NCBI GenBank assembly: GCA_947040475.1
Contig: CAMRBT010000062.1
Coordinates: 1 to 8,670, forward strand
DNA: 8,670 nucleotides
Direction: 5' to 3'
DNA from: an uncultured Brevinema sp.
GTDB lineage: Bacteria > Spirochaetota > Brevinematia > Brevinematales > Brevinemataceae
Shown: piece by piece, positions 1-6,686 of the stretch
How positions within the stretch are numbered: the stretch's first letter is position 1
Layout of the letters: each line of letters opens with the position of its first letter
The notes under the pieces: generated by a model
The model's input: only the letters and a program-made list of their open reading frames with translations
Told to the model about the DNA's origin: nothing
Databases searched by the model: none
Program-made: the position numbers and the translations under genes

Positions 1-665
1 AAAGTGTCAATAACACGTTGTCCTGTCATCATTTGTGTACGAGGTGGTAATTTTTGTTTAACTGGGCGAGGAATACGCACAGGCCAGAAATGAGCTAATT
101 TAACTTCAACATCTTTCCCTGTAACAGTATCTGCCACAACAGCAACAACTTCAGTAACATTAAAAGATCCAGATTGGATGGATTTAATAGTACCTTTTAC
201 TCCGTAAGGAATAAGAGTTCTTGACTGAATTAATTCTGTTTCTTGAACAGTTCCGATAACATCTCCAGCTTCAACACTGTCTCCAGATTTTACAGTTGCT
301 GTAAAATCCCATTTTTTTGCATAATCTAATGCTGGTACATCAATACCACGTGCAATATAAATAGATCCTGAAGCTTTTTCAATAGCTTCTAGAGGACGTT
401 GGATTCCATCAAAGAAATTACCAATAAGTCCTGGTCCTAATTCTACTGACAATGGTTTTTCTGTAGAGATCACTGGTTCCCCAGGTCCTACACCAGATGT
501 TTCTTCATAGACCTGAACATACGCATTATCACCGTCAAGACGAATAATCTCTCCGATAAGTTGCATATCTCCAACTTTAGCCATGTCAAACATTTTTGTT
601 CCAGTCATTCCACTAGCGATAACGAGAGGTCCTGAGACTTTAATTATTTGTCCTTGTTTTTTCAT
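1..665 (-). CDS. atpA: V/A-type ATP synthase catalytic subunit A, N-terminal part (cut by window edge)
   Basis: This is the catalytic nucleotide-binding subunit of the V1/A1 head (NtpA in Enterococcus), which hydrolyses or makes ATP in the A3B3 hexamer. The frame opens at ATG 665 and is still open at base 1, giving 221 visible residues. Visible landmarks are the N-terminal beta-barrel (about 1-75), the conserved EETSGVGPGEPV stretch (about 54-65), GPGLIGNFFDGIQRPL (77-92), the extra bulge domain special to A subunits (about 110-190), and LPPRTQMMTGQRVIDT at the cut. The Walker A loop should follow within some 15 residues outside the window, so the catalytic site itself is not seen. The ATG directly follows the TAA of the subunit F gene (TAAATG), and a strong Shine-Dalgarno AAGGGAGGAA lies at 671-680 inside that gene, which suggests translational coupling. 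Subunits B and D probably follow outside the window. Confidence 0.96.
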   Translation of the reverse strand, partial: MKKQGQIIKVSGPLVIASGMTGTKMFDMAKVGDMQLIGEIIRLDGDNAYVQVYEETSGVGPGEPVISTEKPLSVELGPGLIGNFFDGIQRPLEAIEKASGSIYIARGIDVPALDYAKKWDFTATVKSGDSVEAGDVIGTVQETELIQSRTLIPYGVKGTIKSIQSGSFNVTEVVAVVADTVTGKDVEVKLAHFWPVRIPRPVKQKLPPRTQMMTGQRVIDT

Positions 666-1007
666 TTAACTTCCTCCCTTTTGGGCAAAAATATCTATGC
701 CTATAGCTCTTGTTACTTGAGCGCCTAGTCTTTGAAGTGCAATACTCTTATCTCCAGTTGTTCCTGGGATAGGGGTAATTGCGACTCCTCTATATTGATC
801 ATTCATTGAAGAAACAATATCTAATACTGGTTCAGCAAGAGTTTCTTCGACAAAGATAATCCCAAAAGTATCTTGTTCTACAAGCTTTTGAAGTGTTTCT
901 GCTAATTCAGCAGAAGTTTCTACTTCAAAAGATTCTGCACCGATAGAGCGGAAGGGTAGAACTGTATCAGGGCTACCAATGACGGCAATTTTTTTATACT
1001 CTGACAT
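666..1007 (-). CDS. atpF: V/A-type ATP synthase subunit F (NtpG-type central stalk subunit)
   Basis: A 113-residue protein matching the small central-stalk subunit F (NtpG in E. hirae), which binds subunit D and takes part in the rotor. The N-terminus KKIAVIGSPDTVLPFRSIG (residues 5-23) is the typical first strand, loop and helix of this Rossmann-like family. FGIIFVEETLA (48-58) is the characteristic central strand with its acidic pair, and the C-terminal part ends in a short helix before the stop. The length agrees with the roughly 100-115 residues usual for the family. The start overlaps the end of the subunit C gene by 14 nt, with a ribosome site AGAGAGGG a few bases upstream of the ATG. 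The stop abuts the start of subunit A. Function is assigned from sequence pattern plus its place in the operon. Confidence 0.93.
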   Translation of the reverse strand: MSEYKKIAVIGSPDTVLPFRSIGAESFEVETSAELAETLQKLVEQDTFGIIFVEETLAEPVLDIVSSMNDQYRGVAITPIPGTTGDKSIALQRLGAQVTRAIGIDIFAQKGGS

Positions 1008-1995
1008 TTCTTACCCTCTCTTTAATCTCTTCTGTGCTCATATTGTTGATTTTTCCAATAATGATTAATTTTAAGTTTTTAAGTTCTATTTGGATAGAAC
1101 GTAATGATTCTTCGATAACAGCAGGTCCTGAACTTAGATAATCAAAATCAGACGCACAATCTAAAAGATATTCATCGATTTGTTTTTCTAGAATAGTACA
1201 AGATTTGTTTGTTACCCAATAATTAATACCAGAACTTAATACTTCACCATAGGCAGATTCTTTCATTAAGTCTGCCATTTCTTCACCAGAAATATTAGCA
1301 TAATCAACAAAGAATTCTGCAGACATGTATCCGCCAGCAATAACAATTTCAGCTATTTGATCTTTTTCAAGATTCATTTTTTTAGCACGAAAAATATTTT
1401 TGATGTTTTCACAGTCTATTTCTTTTTTATAAAGATCTACAAGACCTTTATAAAAGTTTGATTCGAAAGAATTAGCTTCTTTTAATATTTGCAAACGATA
1501 AGCATAATAAGCTCTGTCTAATAAAAAGTCTACTTTTCTTGCAGAATCGTTATCTGCTAATTCCATTATAGCTTTAGCGACAAGAGTAGGTAATTCGTTC
1601 CATAGTTCATGTTCTACAATACCAAACATTCTTTCAGGAGCAATAGTACCTTCTTCAGATAATTGTTCCCAAGAAATGTTTTTTTGAGATAATTTAGCTT
1701 TATAACATAATTTTAAATTATTCAAATCAACTTTTAATGAATGTACTTGTAGCACAATAGGACATGGAGAAATTTCTTTTATAATCTGAAATTTTTGTTG
1801 ATAATATTCATCAAAAATAACAGAAAACTCTTTTAATGTACGACCTTGAAATAAAGGACCATACGCTGTATCTTCTAAAGATTTTAATAAAGAATCAGCA
1901 TTTACAGTTTCTGCAAATGAATTGAAGTCATTATTAGTTAGGGCGTGAACTTTTTCTGATCGAAGGAGTCCACTTAAGTATCCCCAGCTCTCCAT
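994..1995 (-). CDS. atpC: V/A-type ATP synthase subunit C (AC39/d-type rotor adaptor)
   Basis: A 333-residue soluble helical protein of the AC39/subunit d family. In this family subunit C is a funnel-shaped adaptor sitting on the K ring and coupling it to the central stalk D/F. Support comes from the length (family about 330-350), the N-terminal YLSGLLRSEK pattern, the LQVHSLKVDLNNLKLCYKAK segment near residues 83-102, where the family has its conserved DxxNxK-like helix, and the conserved C-terminal end EEIKERVRNV. No membrane segment or signal peptide is seen. The gene starts 2 nt after the stop of subunit E, and AGGGGG at the very end of that gene serves as ribosome site. It overlaps subunit F by 14 nt. 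Divergence is high, as is usual for this subunit, but the operon position supports the call. Confidence 0.92.
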   Translation of the reverse strand: MESWGYLSGLLRSEKVHALTNNDFNSFAETVNADSLLKSLEDTAYGPLFQGRTLKEFSVIFDEYYQQKFQIIKEISPCPIVLQVHSLKVDLNNLKLCYKAKLSQKNISWEQLSEEGTIAPERMFGIVEHELWNELPTLVAKAIMELADNDSARKVDFLLDRAYYAYRLQILKEANSFESNFYKGLVDLYKKEIDCENIKNIFRAKKMNLEKDQIAEIVIAGGYMSAEFFVDYANISGEEMADLMKESAYGEVLSSGINYWVTNKSCTILEKQIDEYLLDCASDFDYLSSGPAVIEESLRSIQIELKNLKLIIIGKINNMSTEEIKERVRNVRV

Positions 1996-1997
1996 AG

Positions 1998-2573
1998 TTA
2001 CCCCCTAAAAAGTATGTCTGCTATAGGTTTTTCAGTATTTTCACGTAAGAGAGAGAATAAAGTATCAATAGTTATATTGATAGCTGTATCATCTTCTTTT
2101 AACATGACTCCACCTACGAAATCACCTTTTTCTTTAGAAAAAGTTAAAGATCCGCTAGATGCCTGATTAACAGAATCTAACCATTTTTGATCTAAAGCTT
2201 TTTCGTTTTGTCCTAAAATAATTTCTTCTTTTTTAGAGGAAATAGATTTTATAACCAATGATTTCATTACTTCTACATAATTAGAGGAAGAAATGAATTC
2301 TGCTTTCGCATTTGTGAAAGTTTGTTCTATTCTTACTCTTTTTCTTGCTAGAATTTCGTTAGCAAGTTGACGACGAGCATCAATTACTAAACCACGTTCT
2401 AGATTTTCAGCCTGACTTAATGCGCTTTTTGCATGTTCATCTGCATATTGTTTTGCAAGCTTTTTAGCTTGTTCTATAATTGCAGCACTTTGTTTTTCAG
2501 CAGCTTCAAGAAGGTCTGACTTTTTTTGTTCAGCATCAGAAATAATTTTTTTCTTGATATCTTCCAAACTCAT
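1998..2573 (-). CDS. atpE: V/A-type ATP synthase subunit E (peripheral stalk)
   Basis: A 191-residue peripheral stalk subunit (NtpE). It pairs with the H/G-type subunit as a long coiled coil that holds the A3B3 head against rotation. Residues about 1-85 are a continuous Ala/Lys/Glu/Gln-rich helix typical of the E coiled coil. The globular C-terminal domain contains the family signature GGVMLKEDDTAINITIDTLF (residues about 154-173), followed by the final LLRE helix. The start MSLEDIKKKI has a purine-rich ribosome site (AAGGGG) about 8 nt upstream. The preceding gap to subunit K is 48 nt with no clear structure, and the following gap to subunit C is only 2 nt. This is the atpE of V/A-type nomenclature, not the F-type c subunit that shares the symbol. 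Confidence 0.94.
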   Translation of the reverse strand: MSLEDIKKKIISDAEQKKSDLLEAAEKQSAAIIEQAKKLAKQYADEHAKSALSQAENLERGLVIDARRQLANEILARKRVRIEQTFTNAKAEFISSSNYVEVMKSLVIKSISSKKEEIILGQNEKALDQKWLDSVNQASSGSLTFSKEKGDFVGGVMLKEDDTAINITIDTLFSLLRENTEKPIADILFRG

Positions 2574-2621
2574 AGTTAGCCCCTTGCTTTATTTTTTATT
2601 CAATTAATAATTAAGTTAAGT

Positions 2622-3170
2622 CTATTGACCTAAGTTCATTAAAAGAATAGAAGCAAGAAGACCAAAAACAGCAAAAGTTTCTACCATCGCAGGAAGAATA
2701 ATTGCTTGTCCCATTTGTTTAGGACGACGTGCGATTAACTGCATACCAGCTGCAGATACTTTACCTTGCCAAACACCTGAAACAAGTCCACAGATACCTA
2801 CTGGTAAAGAAGCAAAAAACAATTGTAAACCACGTGTTAAATCAATATCAGTAACACCTAAAACCATGAATGCATAAAGTAATCCGTAGATACCTTGAGT
2901 CATTGGAAGAGCTTGAAGAACAAGAACACTACCAAATTTTTTAGAATCTTCAGTTAAAACTGCATTACCGACTTCTCCGGCAATACCAACACCGATACTT
3001 GAACCATATCCGCCTGCAAATGTTGCAAAAGCTGCACCAAAAACTGCAAAGACTAATCCCCAGTTAACTGAACCCCATACTGAAACAGCATAAGCTGTGT
3101 TTGCATCTTGAGCATGTGCTGCTACTGTAAATAATGCAAAAATACTAGAAAGAATGAACATTCTTTTCAT
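2622..3170 (-). CDS. atpK: V/A-type ATP synthase proteolipid subunit K with signal-like leader and Na+ site
   Basis: The membrane rotor proteolipid (NtpK, c-subunit), 182 residues with two helical hairpins, so a duplicated 16-kDa type. The mature part shows four hydrophobic helices (about 33-57, 80-105, 113-140, 155-179). The ion-carrying glutamate is Glu164 in PAMVETFAVFG on helix 4, while the matching place in hairpin 1 is LPMTQGIYG, with Gln instead of Glu. Leu88, Thr91, Gln92, Gln135 and Glu164 match the E. hirae Na+ ligands Leu61, Thr64, Gln65, Gln110 and Glu139. Residues 1-20 (MKRMFILSSI then a hydrophobic run ending AHA before Gln21) look like a cleavable signal peptide, making the protein longer than the usual 155-160. 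A strong GGAGG precedes the ATG. The gene sits after an unusually long 105-nt gap. Confidence 0.96.
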   Translation of the reverse strand: MKRMFILSSIFALFTVAAHAQDANTAYAVSVWGSVNWGLVFAVFGAAFATFAGGYGSSIGVGIAGEVGNAVLTEDSKKFGSVLVLQALPMTQGIYGLLYAFMVLGVTDIDLTRGLQLFFASLPVGICGLVSGVWQGKVSAAGMQLIARRPKQMGQAIILPAMVETFAVFGLLASILLMNLGQ

Positions 3171-3191
3171 CGTGAAACCTCCATCTCACCA

Positions 3192-3213
3192 AATAATATA
3201 TATATATATTATT
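3192..3213. repeat. 22-nt perfect AT palindrome
   Basis: AATAATATATA is followed directly by its reverse complement, giving a perfect inverted repeat made only of A and T. In the atpK leader RNA it could fold into an 11-bp weak stem with few or no loop bases, located about 22 nt upstream of the start codon. No T-tract follows on the minus strand, so it is not a terminator for the operon. Confidence 0.6.
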
Positions 3214-3217
3214 CGTC

Positions 3218-3233
3218 CAAACGATTTCGTTTG
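3218..3233. repeat. 6-bp inverted repeat in atpK leader
   Basis: CAAACG and CGTTTG flank a four-base ATTT loop. On the plus strand the stem is followed by ATTTTTTATTTTG, which resembles a weak intrinsic terminator for antisense transcription. On the minus (operon) strand it is not followed by T residues, so it would not stop the operon. Confidence 0.5.
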
Positions 3234-3275
3234 ATTTTTTATTTTGTTTATAATTTTTATTATATTATATTCTTG

Positions 3276-3527
3276 TTACTTTTGCCATCTTTTAAGCTTT
3301 GGAATTCTTCTTGTGAGAAGCCATGCTAAAGGGGTAAAAGTTTTGTATTCTGTCGTCATTAGATGATAACAGAAATTTTGCATTTGTTCACCAGTAGTAA
3401 TATCAGGATTTTGAAATACTCCTTCTTTGTAGCAATAAACACAATATTCATTACTTAAAGAAAGATCCTCGTTAGTACCTTGATTGCCTTTGAGAGGCAT
3501 AGCACAACTTTGGCAAAATCGCTCCAT
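3276..3527 (-). CDS. Small zinc-ribbon protein inside the ATPase operon
   Basis: An 83-residue protein of unknown function. It has two CxxC knuckles, Cys5-Gln-Ser-Cys8 near the N-terminus and Cys29-Val-Tyr-Cys32, separated by 20 residues. CQSCAMPL, then GTNEDLSLSNEYC, YCYKEGVF and a later CYHLM segment follow the pattern of the putative zinc-ribbon family (Zn_ribbon_2 type) found as short stand-alone proteins in many bacteria. No membrane segment or signal is seen, so it is probably cytoplasmic and binds one Zn ion. The start is supported by AAGGAAG four bases upstream of the ATG. It lies 30 nt after subunit I and 105 nt before subunit K, so it is probably cotranscribed with subunit I. This gene is absent from the classical ntp operon. 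A role in ATPase assembly or regulation is only a guess from position; it may be an unrelated passenger. Confidence 0.85.
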   Translation of the reverse strand: MERFCQSCAMPLKGNQGTNEDLSLSNEYCVYCYKEGVFQNPDITTGEQMQNFCYHLMTTEYKTFTPLAWLLTRRIPKLKRWQK

Positions 3528-3557
3528 ATAACTTCCTTTTGAACAAATATTTTTTAA

Positions 3558-5603
3558 TTACTTAATTGTATAGTGTGTTCCTTTACAGATTAATGGGGAG
3601 AAATCTTTTCCGCCACCTTCTATAAATTGACCAAAGAATTCTACAAATTGCAAACGTAATGCGTGTACAAATGCTCCGAATCCACCTAACATAAGATTAA
3701 ACAAATGTAAGAAGATCAACATTGCTACTCCAAAAATTCCTAAAACAGGATTTATAGAGCCTAGACTTTCTATCATTCCAAAACCAAGTTGGTTAAACAC
3801 ATTCGCAATAATACCTGAAGATAAGCCCAAAGCTAATAAACGAGCATAAGATAATAAATTACTAAGATATCCTGAAATACCATATAGTTCCCAAGCACCA
3901 GCTAAAGGACCAACGATACCACCGACAACACTTTTTTGGAAGCCCATACGAATGTTATTTAGAATGACTAATCCTGCTCCAACTTTCATTGCGAGGAAGA
4001 AATATCCTACTGTTGTATCACTAACGAGATCCAATCCAGCCATACCACCTATCCACTCGAATACAGCCCAACCAAAGAATCCACCGAGGAGAATTATCCA
4101 TGGCATTTCTTGGAAGAAAGCACCTATTCCATTGTTTTTTAGAGACACGAAAAATTTAATCCAATATCCATACCATAATTGAATTGCGCCTAAGAATAAG
4201 GAAACAAACAATACAAATAAAGGTTTGTCAAAAAAGCTCTTACCATCACTAAAAGTAAATCTTAGATCTGTTAATGCTGGTATTTTAATATAATTGGCAA
4301 ATAAATCTCCTGCATAAGAACCAAAAACGACACCAGCGATCAAGGCAGATAATCCACTCCATGCTAATAAAGCATAGAAATTAGACATTCCTTGATTGGC
4401 ACGATTTTTGAACATCATCCAAGCGGAGAATCCAGCTAATAAAGCACCGTATAAAGCATCACCTAAACAAATACCATAAAATATAAAATAAAATATAGAT
4501 AAATGTGGTGTTGGATCAACGGTTTTTCCATACATAGGAGTTCCATACATACTTGTAAGAGCAGAGAAAGGTCTAGTGAGGGCATTGTTTTTAAGGAGGA
4601 CAGGAACTTCTGAATATTCTTCTTCTGAAGGATCTTCTACAGTAACGTCAATGAGTTTGTTATGAATGGATAAGATAGCTTCAACTTTTGGCATATAGTC
4701 TTCTGGTACCCAAACTCTAAAAAAGTTTACCTTGTCTGTTGCTAAGGCAAAAGAACTTGCTTTAATTTGTTGAACTTGCATTTCTAACATATCATGTAAT
4801 AATGCTAGATCATTTATTTTTGTAGAAAAATGTTCCCATTCTTTTACAGCCATATCATGTTTTTGTTGAGCAGATGCAATTTCTGATTGTAAGGTAGCAA
4901 TAATGTCTTCTAATAAACCAGCACGACGGGTAATTTGAAGGGTGTTAAAAGGAGATGCTTTTAATACATTGTTGACTTCTTCCCAAACATTAGGAGCGGC
5001 CACAACATAACAATAAACTTCTTTATCTTTTACCCAACAAGAAACGACATCAGCTAAGTCTGTAGATTCTGCAATAGCACCACAAAAAGCAGCAAAGCTA
5101 GATTCTGATATATGACCGACAACACCTTTTAACACAGAACTAGTTCCGTGTATAGGATCCATGTCGTCTACACCAACACTCCAAGCCTGTACTTGATGCA
5201 ACTCTAAACCTAAAGTATTGATAATAGTATCATTTTCTCTAGTTTGTTTGTCTAAAGCTCTTAATTGTTCTGTTAATTGAACCATTTCGTATTTAGCAAC
5301 AACTTTTTGAATCACATCTGATGATGTTACTTCAAATTCTGGAATTTTTGCATTAAACATTTCTTTGATTTTGTTGATGGCACTAGATAATTCTTTTCGT
5401 TGATCTTCTAAAATAGAAACATCAGAAGAAACGGTGTCTAAACCTTCAGCCCAAGACTCTACATTTGTTTCTTCTTCATTAGAACTTTCTACTTGAAGAG
5501 AATCCACATGTACAGCTCCAAGAGCTTGTAATTCTTTTAATAATTGATCTCTAACGCTATCAACAACAGCTAGAGTCAATTTTTTCATTTTACTAATTGC
5601 CAT
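3558..5603 (-). CDS. atpI: V/A-type ATP synthase membrane subunit I (a-type stator)
   Basis: The 681-residue stator subunit (NtpI, homologue of eukaryotic Vph1 subunit a), which forms the two ion half-channels beside the K ring and anchors the peripheral stalks. Residues 1 to about 345 are cytoplasmic, with coiled-coil stretches (about 60-130 and 230-285). From about 368 to the end there are seven or eight hydrophobic segments. Family marks are the VDPTPHLSIFYFIFYG and CLGDALYG region around 362-385, the essential arginine Arg588 in SYARLLALGL (equivalent to Vph1 Arg735), and the second channel arginine Arg650 in HALRLQFVEF (equivalent to Arg799). The start MAISKMKKLTL at 5603 is preferred over the Met at 5588 because AAGG sits 6 nt before it and the family often starts this way. 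The start overlaps the stalk-subunit gene by 11 nt. Length agrees with NtpI. Confidence 0.96.
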   Translation of the reverse strand: MAISKMKKLTLAVVDSVRDQLLKELQALGAVHVDSLQVESSNEEETNVESWAEGLDTVSSDVSILEDQRKELSSAINKIKEMFNAKIPEFEVTSSDVIQKVVAKYEMVQLTEQLRALDKQTRENDTIINTLGLELHQVQAWSVGVDDMDPIHGTSSVLKGVVGHISESSFAAFCGAIAESTDLADVVSCWVKDKEVYCYVVAAPNVWEEVNNVLKASPFNTLQITRRAGLLEDIIATLQSEIASAQQKHDMAVKEWEHFSTKINDLALLHDMLEMQVQQIKASSFALATDKVNFFRVWVPEDYMPKVEAILSIHNKLIDVTVEDPSEEEYSEVPVLLKNNALTRPFSALTSMYGTPMYGKTVDPTPHLSIFYFIFYGICLGDALYGALLAGFSAWMMFKNRANQGMSNFYALLAWSGLSALIAGVVFGSYAGDLFANYIKIPALTDLRFTFSDGKSFFDKPLFVLFVSLFLGAIQLWYGYWIKFFVSLKNNGIGAFFQEMPWIILLGGFFGWAVFEWIGGMAGLDLVSDTTVGYFFLAMKVGAGLVILNNIRMGFQKSVVGGIVGPLAGAWELYGISGYLSNLLSYARLLALGLSSGIIANVFNQLGFGMIESLGSINPVLGIFGVAMLIFLHLFNLMLGGFGAFVHALRLQFVEFFGQFIEGGGKDFSPLICKGTHYTIK

Positions 5604-5916
5604 ACGCTACCTTCATTTGCTCTTTTAATAGAGCAATAGCACTAACTTCTGCACTATCTGCAGATTTATCTATATGAGAAATTTCTCTAGTTAGTTCAGA
5701 CAAAATGGTCTTAGCCTGACTCTCACCTTTTATCTGATATTCAGATAAAGTTTTTACTTCATTTTCACGAGCAGTTTTTTTAGCATTTTCTCCTATTAAG
5801 GAAGCTTCGTTACCAGCTTCTCTAATTTTTGAATTCACTAAATCTTCTGTCGAGATAATAAGATCTTTTGCCGATTGTTCTGCCTGACGAATCACTTGGA
5901 TTTTTTGTGTGTTCAT
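5593..5916 (-). CDS. atpH: V/A-type ATP synthase peripheral stalk subunit (NtpF / H/G-type)
   Basis: A 107-residue, highly charged protein predicted to be almost wholly one long helix, rich in Ala, Glu, Lys, Ser and Gln, with the repeated A-x-x-A/I-I pattern of the NtpF/subunit G (archaeal H) peripheral stalk. In this family it pairs with subunit E as a right-handed coiled coil linking the head to subunit I. It is the first gene of the operon, as ntpF is in E. hirae. GGAGGGATTTA before the ATG is a strong ribosome site, and the stop lies 11 nt inside the subunit I gene. Sequence conservation in this subunit is low, so the call rests on length, helical composition and position directly before subunit I. 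Confidence 0.87.
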   Translation of the reverse strand: MNTQKIQVIRQAEQSAKDLIISTEDLVNSKIREAGNEASLIGENAKKTARENEVKTLSEYQIKGESQAKTILSELTREISHIDKSADSAEVSAIALLKEQMKVAYGN

Positions 5917-5954
5917 TAAATCCCTCCGATTTATTTAAATTTTACTTATTTTAT

Positions 5955-5983
5955 ATTATATCATAAACTCTATATTATTGCAA
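5955..5983 (-). promoter_or_regulatory. Sigma70-like promoter of the ATPase operon
   Basis: On the minus strand TTGCAA (5983-5978, four of six consensus bases) is followed by a 17-nt spacer and a perfect TATAAT (5960-5955). Transcription would start near 5948, leaving a leader of about 32 nt with GGAGGG before the ATG at 5916. Position and spacing fit the start of the whole operon. Confidence 0.7.
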
Positions 5984-6008
5984 ACTATAAAATAAAAAAA
6001 AATTATTT

Positions 6009-6054
6009 TTGCATATATCTTGATTTTATCGTCATAATCTTGTATTCTTATAAA
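6009..6054 (+). promoter_or_regulatory. Candidate promoter region of the secreted-protein gene
   Basis: Several weak plus-strand choices exist upstream of the gene at 6125. TTGATT (6020-6025) is 17 nt from TATTCT (6043-6048). TTGCAT (6009-6014) is 18 nt from CATAAT (6033-6038). A TATAAA at 6049-6054 lacks a good -35. None is clearly best. The region is shared with the divergent ATPase promoter at 5955-5983. Confidence 0.35.
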
Positions 6055-6112
6055 GTAAATACTACATTTTTATTATTAATACCCTATTTATTTTTCTTTG
6101 GGTAAATTTTAT

Positions 6113-6119
6113 AAAGGAA
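6113..6119 (+). promoter_or_regulatory. Ribosome binding site deciding the start at 6125
   Basis: AAAGGAA lies 5 nt before ATG 6125. The longer in-frame TTG at 6098 has no comparable site and would add nine residues, some encoded by the Shine-Dalgarno itself, ahead of a good signal peptide, so ATG 6125 is chosen. Confidence 0.7.
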
Positions 6120-6124
6120 TATTC

Positions 6125-6673
6125 ATGAAACGTTTATTTATACTAAGTTTTATGTTTCTTTCTGTCAACATTACTCATTCTTTTACAGGAGTATATGTGG
6201 GATGGGAACAATTTGTTAGTCCGGCTTTACCAGTTGATAGTACAGCAGATGCGCTAACTTTTGGTTTTATGGGAAACACACCGACACGGGTATATTTTTA
6301 TTATAATATGCTCGGTCACGCTATTTTCACAAAAGGAGCTACACCTGGCTTCCTTGGTTGGGGATTAGACCTTGCAGGAGGCGTTGGCTATCGCTTCCTC
6401 AATGCAGCTCACAAAAGGTCTGGATGGGACGTAGGGATGGATGCTTTTGGCTATGTTGTCCCTTATTTCTTGAATAGTGAAAATAGTTATACAGAGACAG
6501 CCATTTATTATGGTGTTGGAATGGGACTTACTACGGTATACAAAATCAACCCTTATATAGGGATGGGATTTAGAGCTAGTTTGAAATACAATATTGGTTT
6601 TAATTATCTAGCCTCTAAACTGCCAAGTGCAGCAGGTATCATCTTTACTATTGGATCTCTCATAACCTTTTAA
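6125..6673 (+). CDS. Secreted, probable outer-membrane beta-barrel protein of unknown function
   Basis: A 182-residue protein I do not recognise. MKRLFILSFMFLSVNITHS is a clear signal peptide (two basic residues, a hydrophobic core, probable cleavage after Ser19). There is no lipobox cysteine. The mature 163 residues are rich in Gly and aromatics, with alternating stretches such as VYFYYNMLGHAIF, GLDLAGGVGYRFL, YYGVGMGLTTVY and YIGMGFRASLKY, and the chain ends in phenylalanine (GSLITF). Alternating aromatic strands plus a terminal Phe are typical of small outer-membrane barrels, so export to the outer membrane is inferred rather than shown. It is transcribed alone, divergently from the ATPase operon, and is closed by a terminator hairpin 13 nt after the stop. 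The start is fixed by AAAGGAA five bases before the ATG. Confidence 0.82.
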   Translation: MKRLFILSFMFLSVNITHSFTGVYVGWEQFVSPALPVDSTADALTFGFMGNTPTRVYFYYNMLGHAIFTKGATPGFLGWGLDLAGGVGYRFLNAAHKRSGWDVGMDAFGYVVPYFLNSENSYTETAIYYGVGMGLTTVYKINPYIGMGFRASLKYNIGFNYLASKLPSAAGIIFTIGSLITF

Positions 6674-6686
6674 CAAAACAACAAAT

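Larger units (their letters stand above)
3171..3275 (-). promoter_or_regulatory. Structured 105-nt leader before atpK, possible internal promoter
   Basis: This is the longest gap inside the ATPase operon. On the minus strand two overlapping perfect TATAAT boxes lie at 3264-3269 and 3259-3264. A weak TGGCAA at 3282-3287 lies 17 nt upstream of the second box and overlaps the end of the zinc-ribbon gene. Downstream come a 6-bp stem (3218-3233), a 22-nt perfect AT palindrome (3192-3213) and GGAGG before the atpK start. It could supply extra transcript or stability for the multicopy K ring. In such AT-rich DNA, TATAAT matches also arise by chance, so the promoter call is tentative. Confidence 0.35.

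Noticed and set aside
3218..3240. Intrinsic terminator between the zinc-ribbon gene and atpK
   Set aside because: The T-run lies on the plus-strand side only; on the operon strand the stem is followed by GACGAATAAT, so it should not end ATPase transcription.
3952..4182. Plus-strand open frame of 76 codons opposite subunit I
   Set aside because: It lies wholly inside the well-supported atpI gene on the other strand, has no ribosome site and its product resembles no protein; it is a shadow.
6098..6124. TTG start nine codons upstream for the secreted protein
   Set aside because: No ribosome site precedes it, whereas ATG 6125 has AAAGGAA and begins a standard signal peptide.
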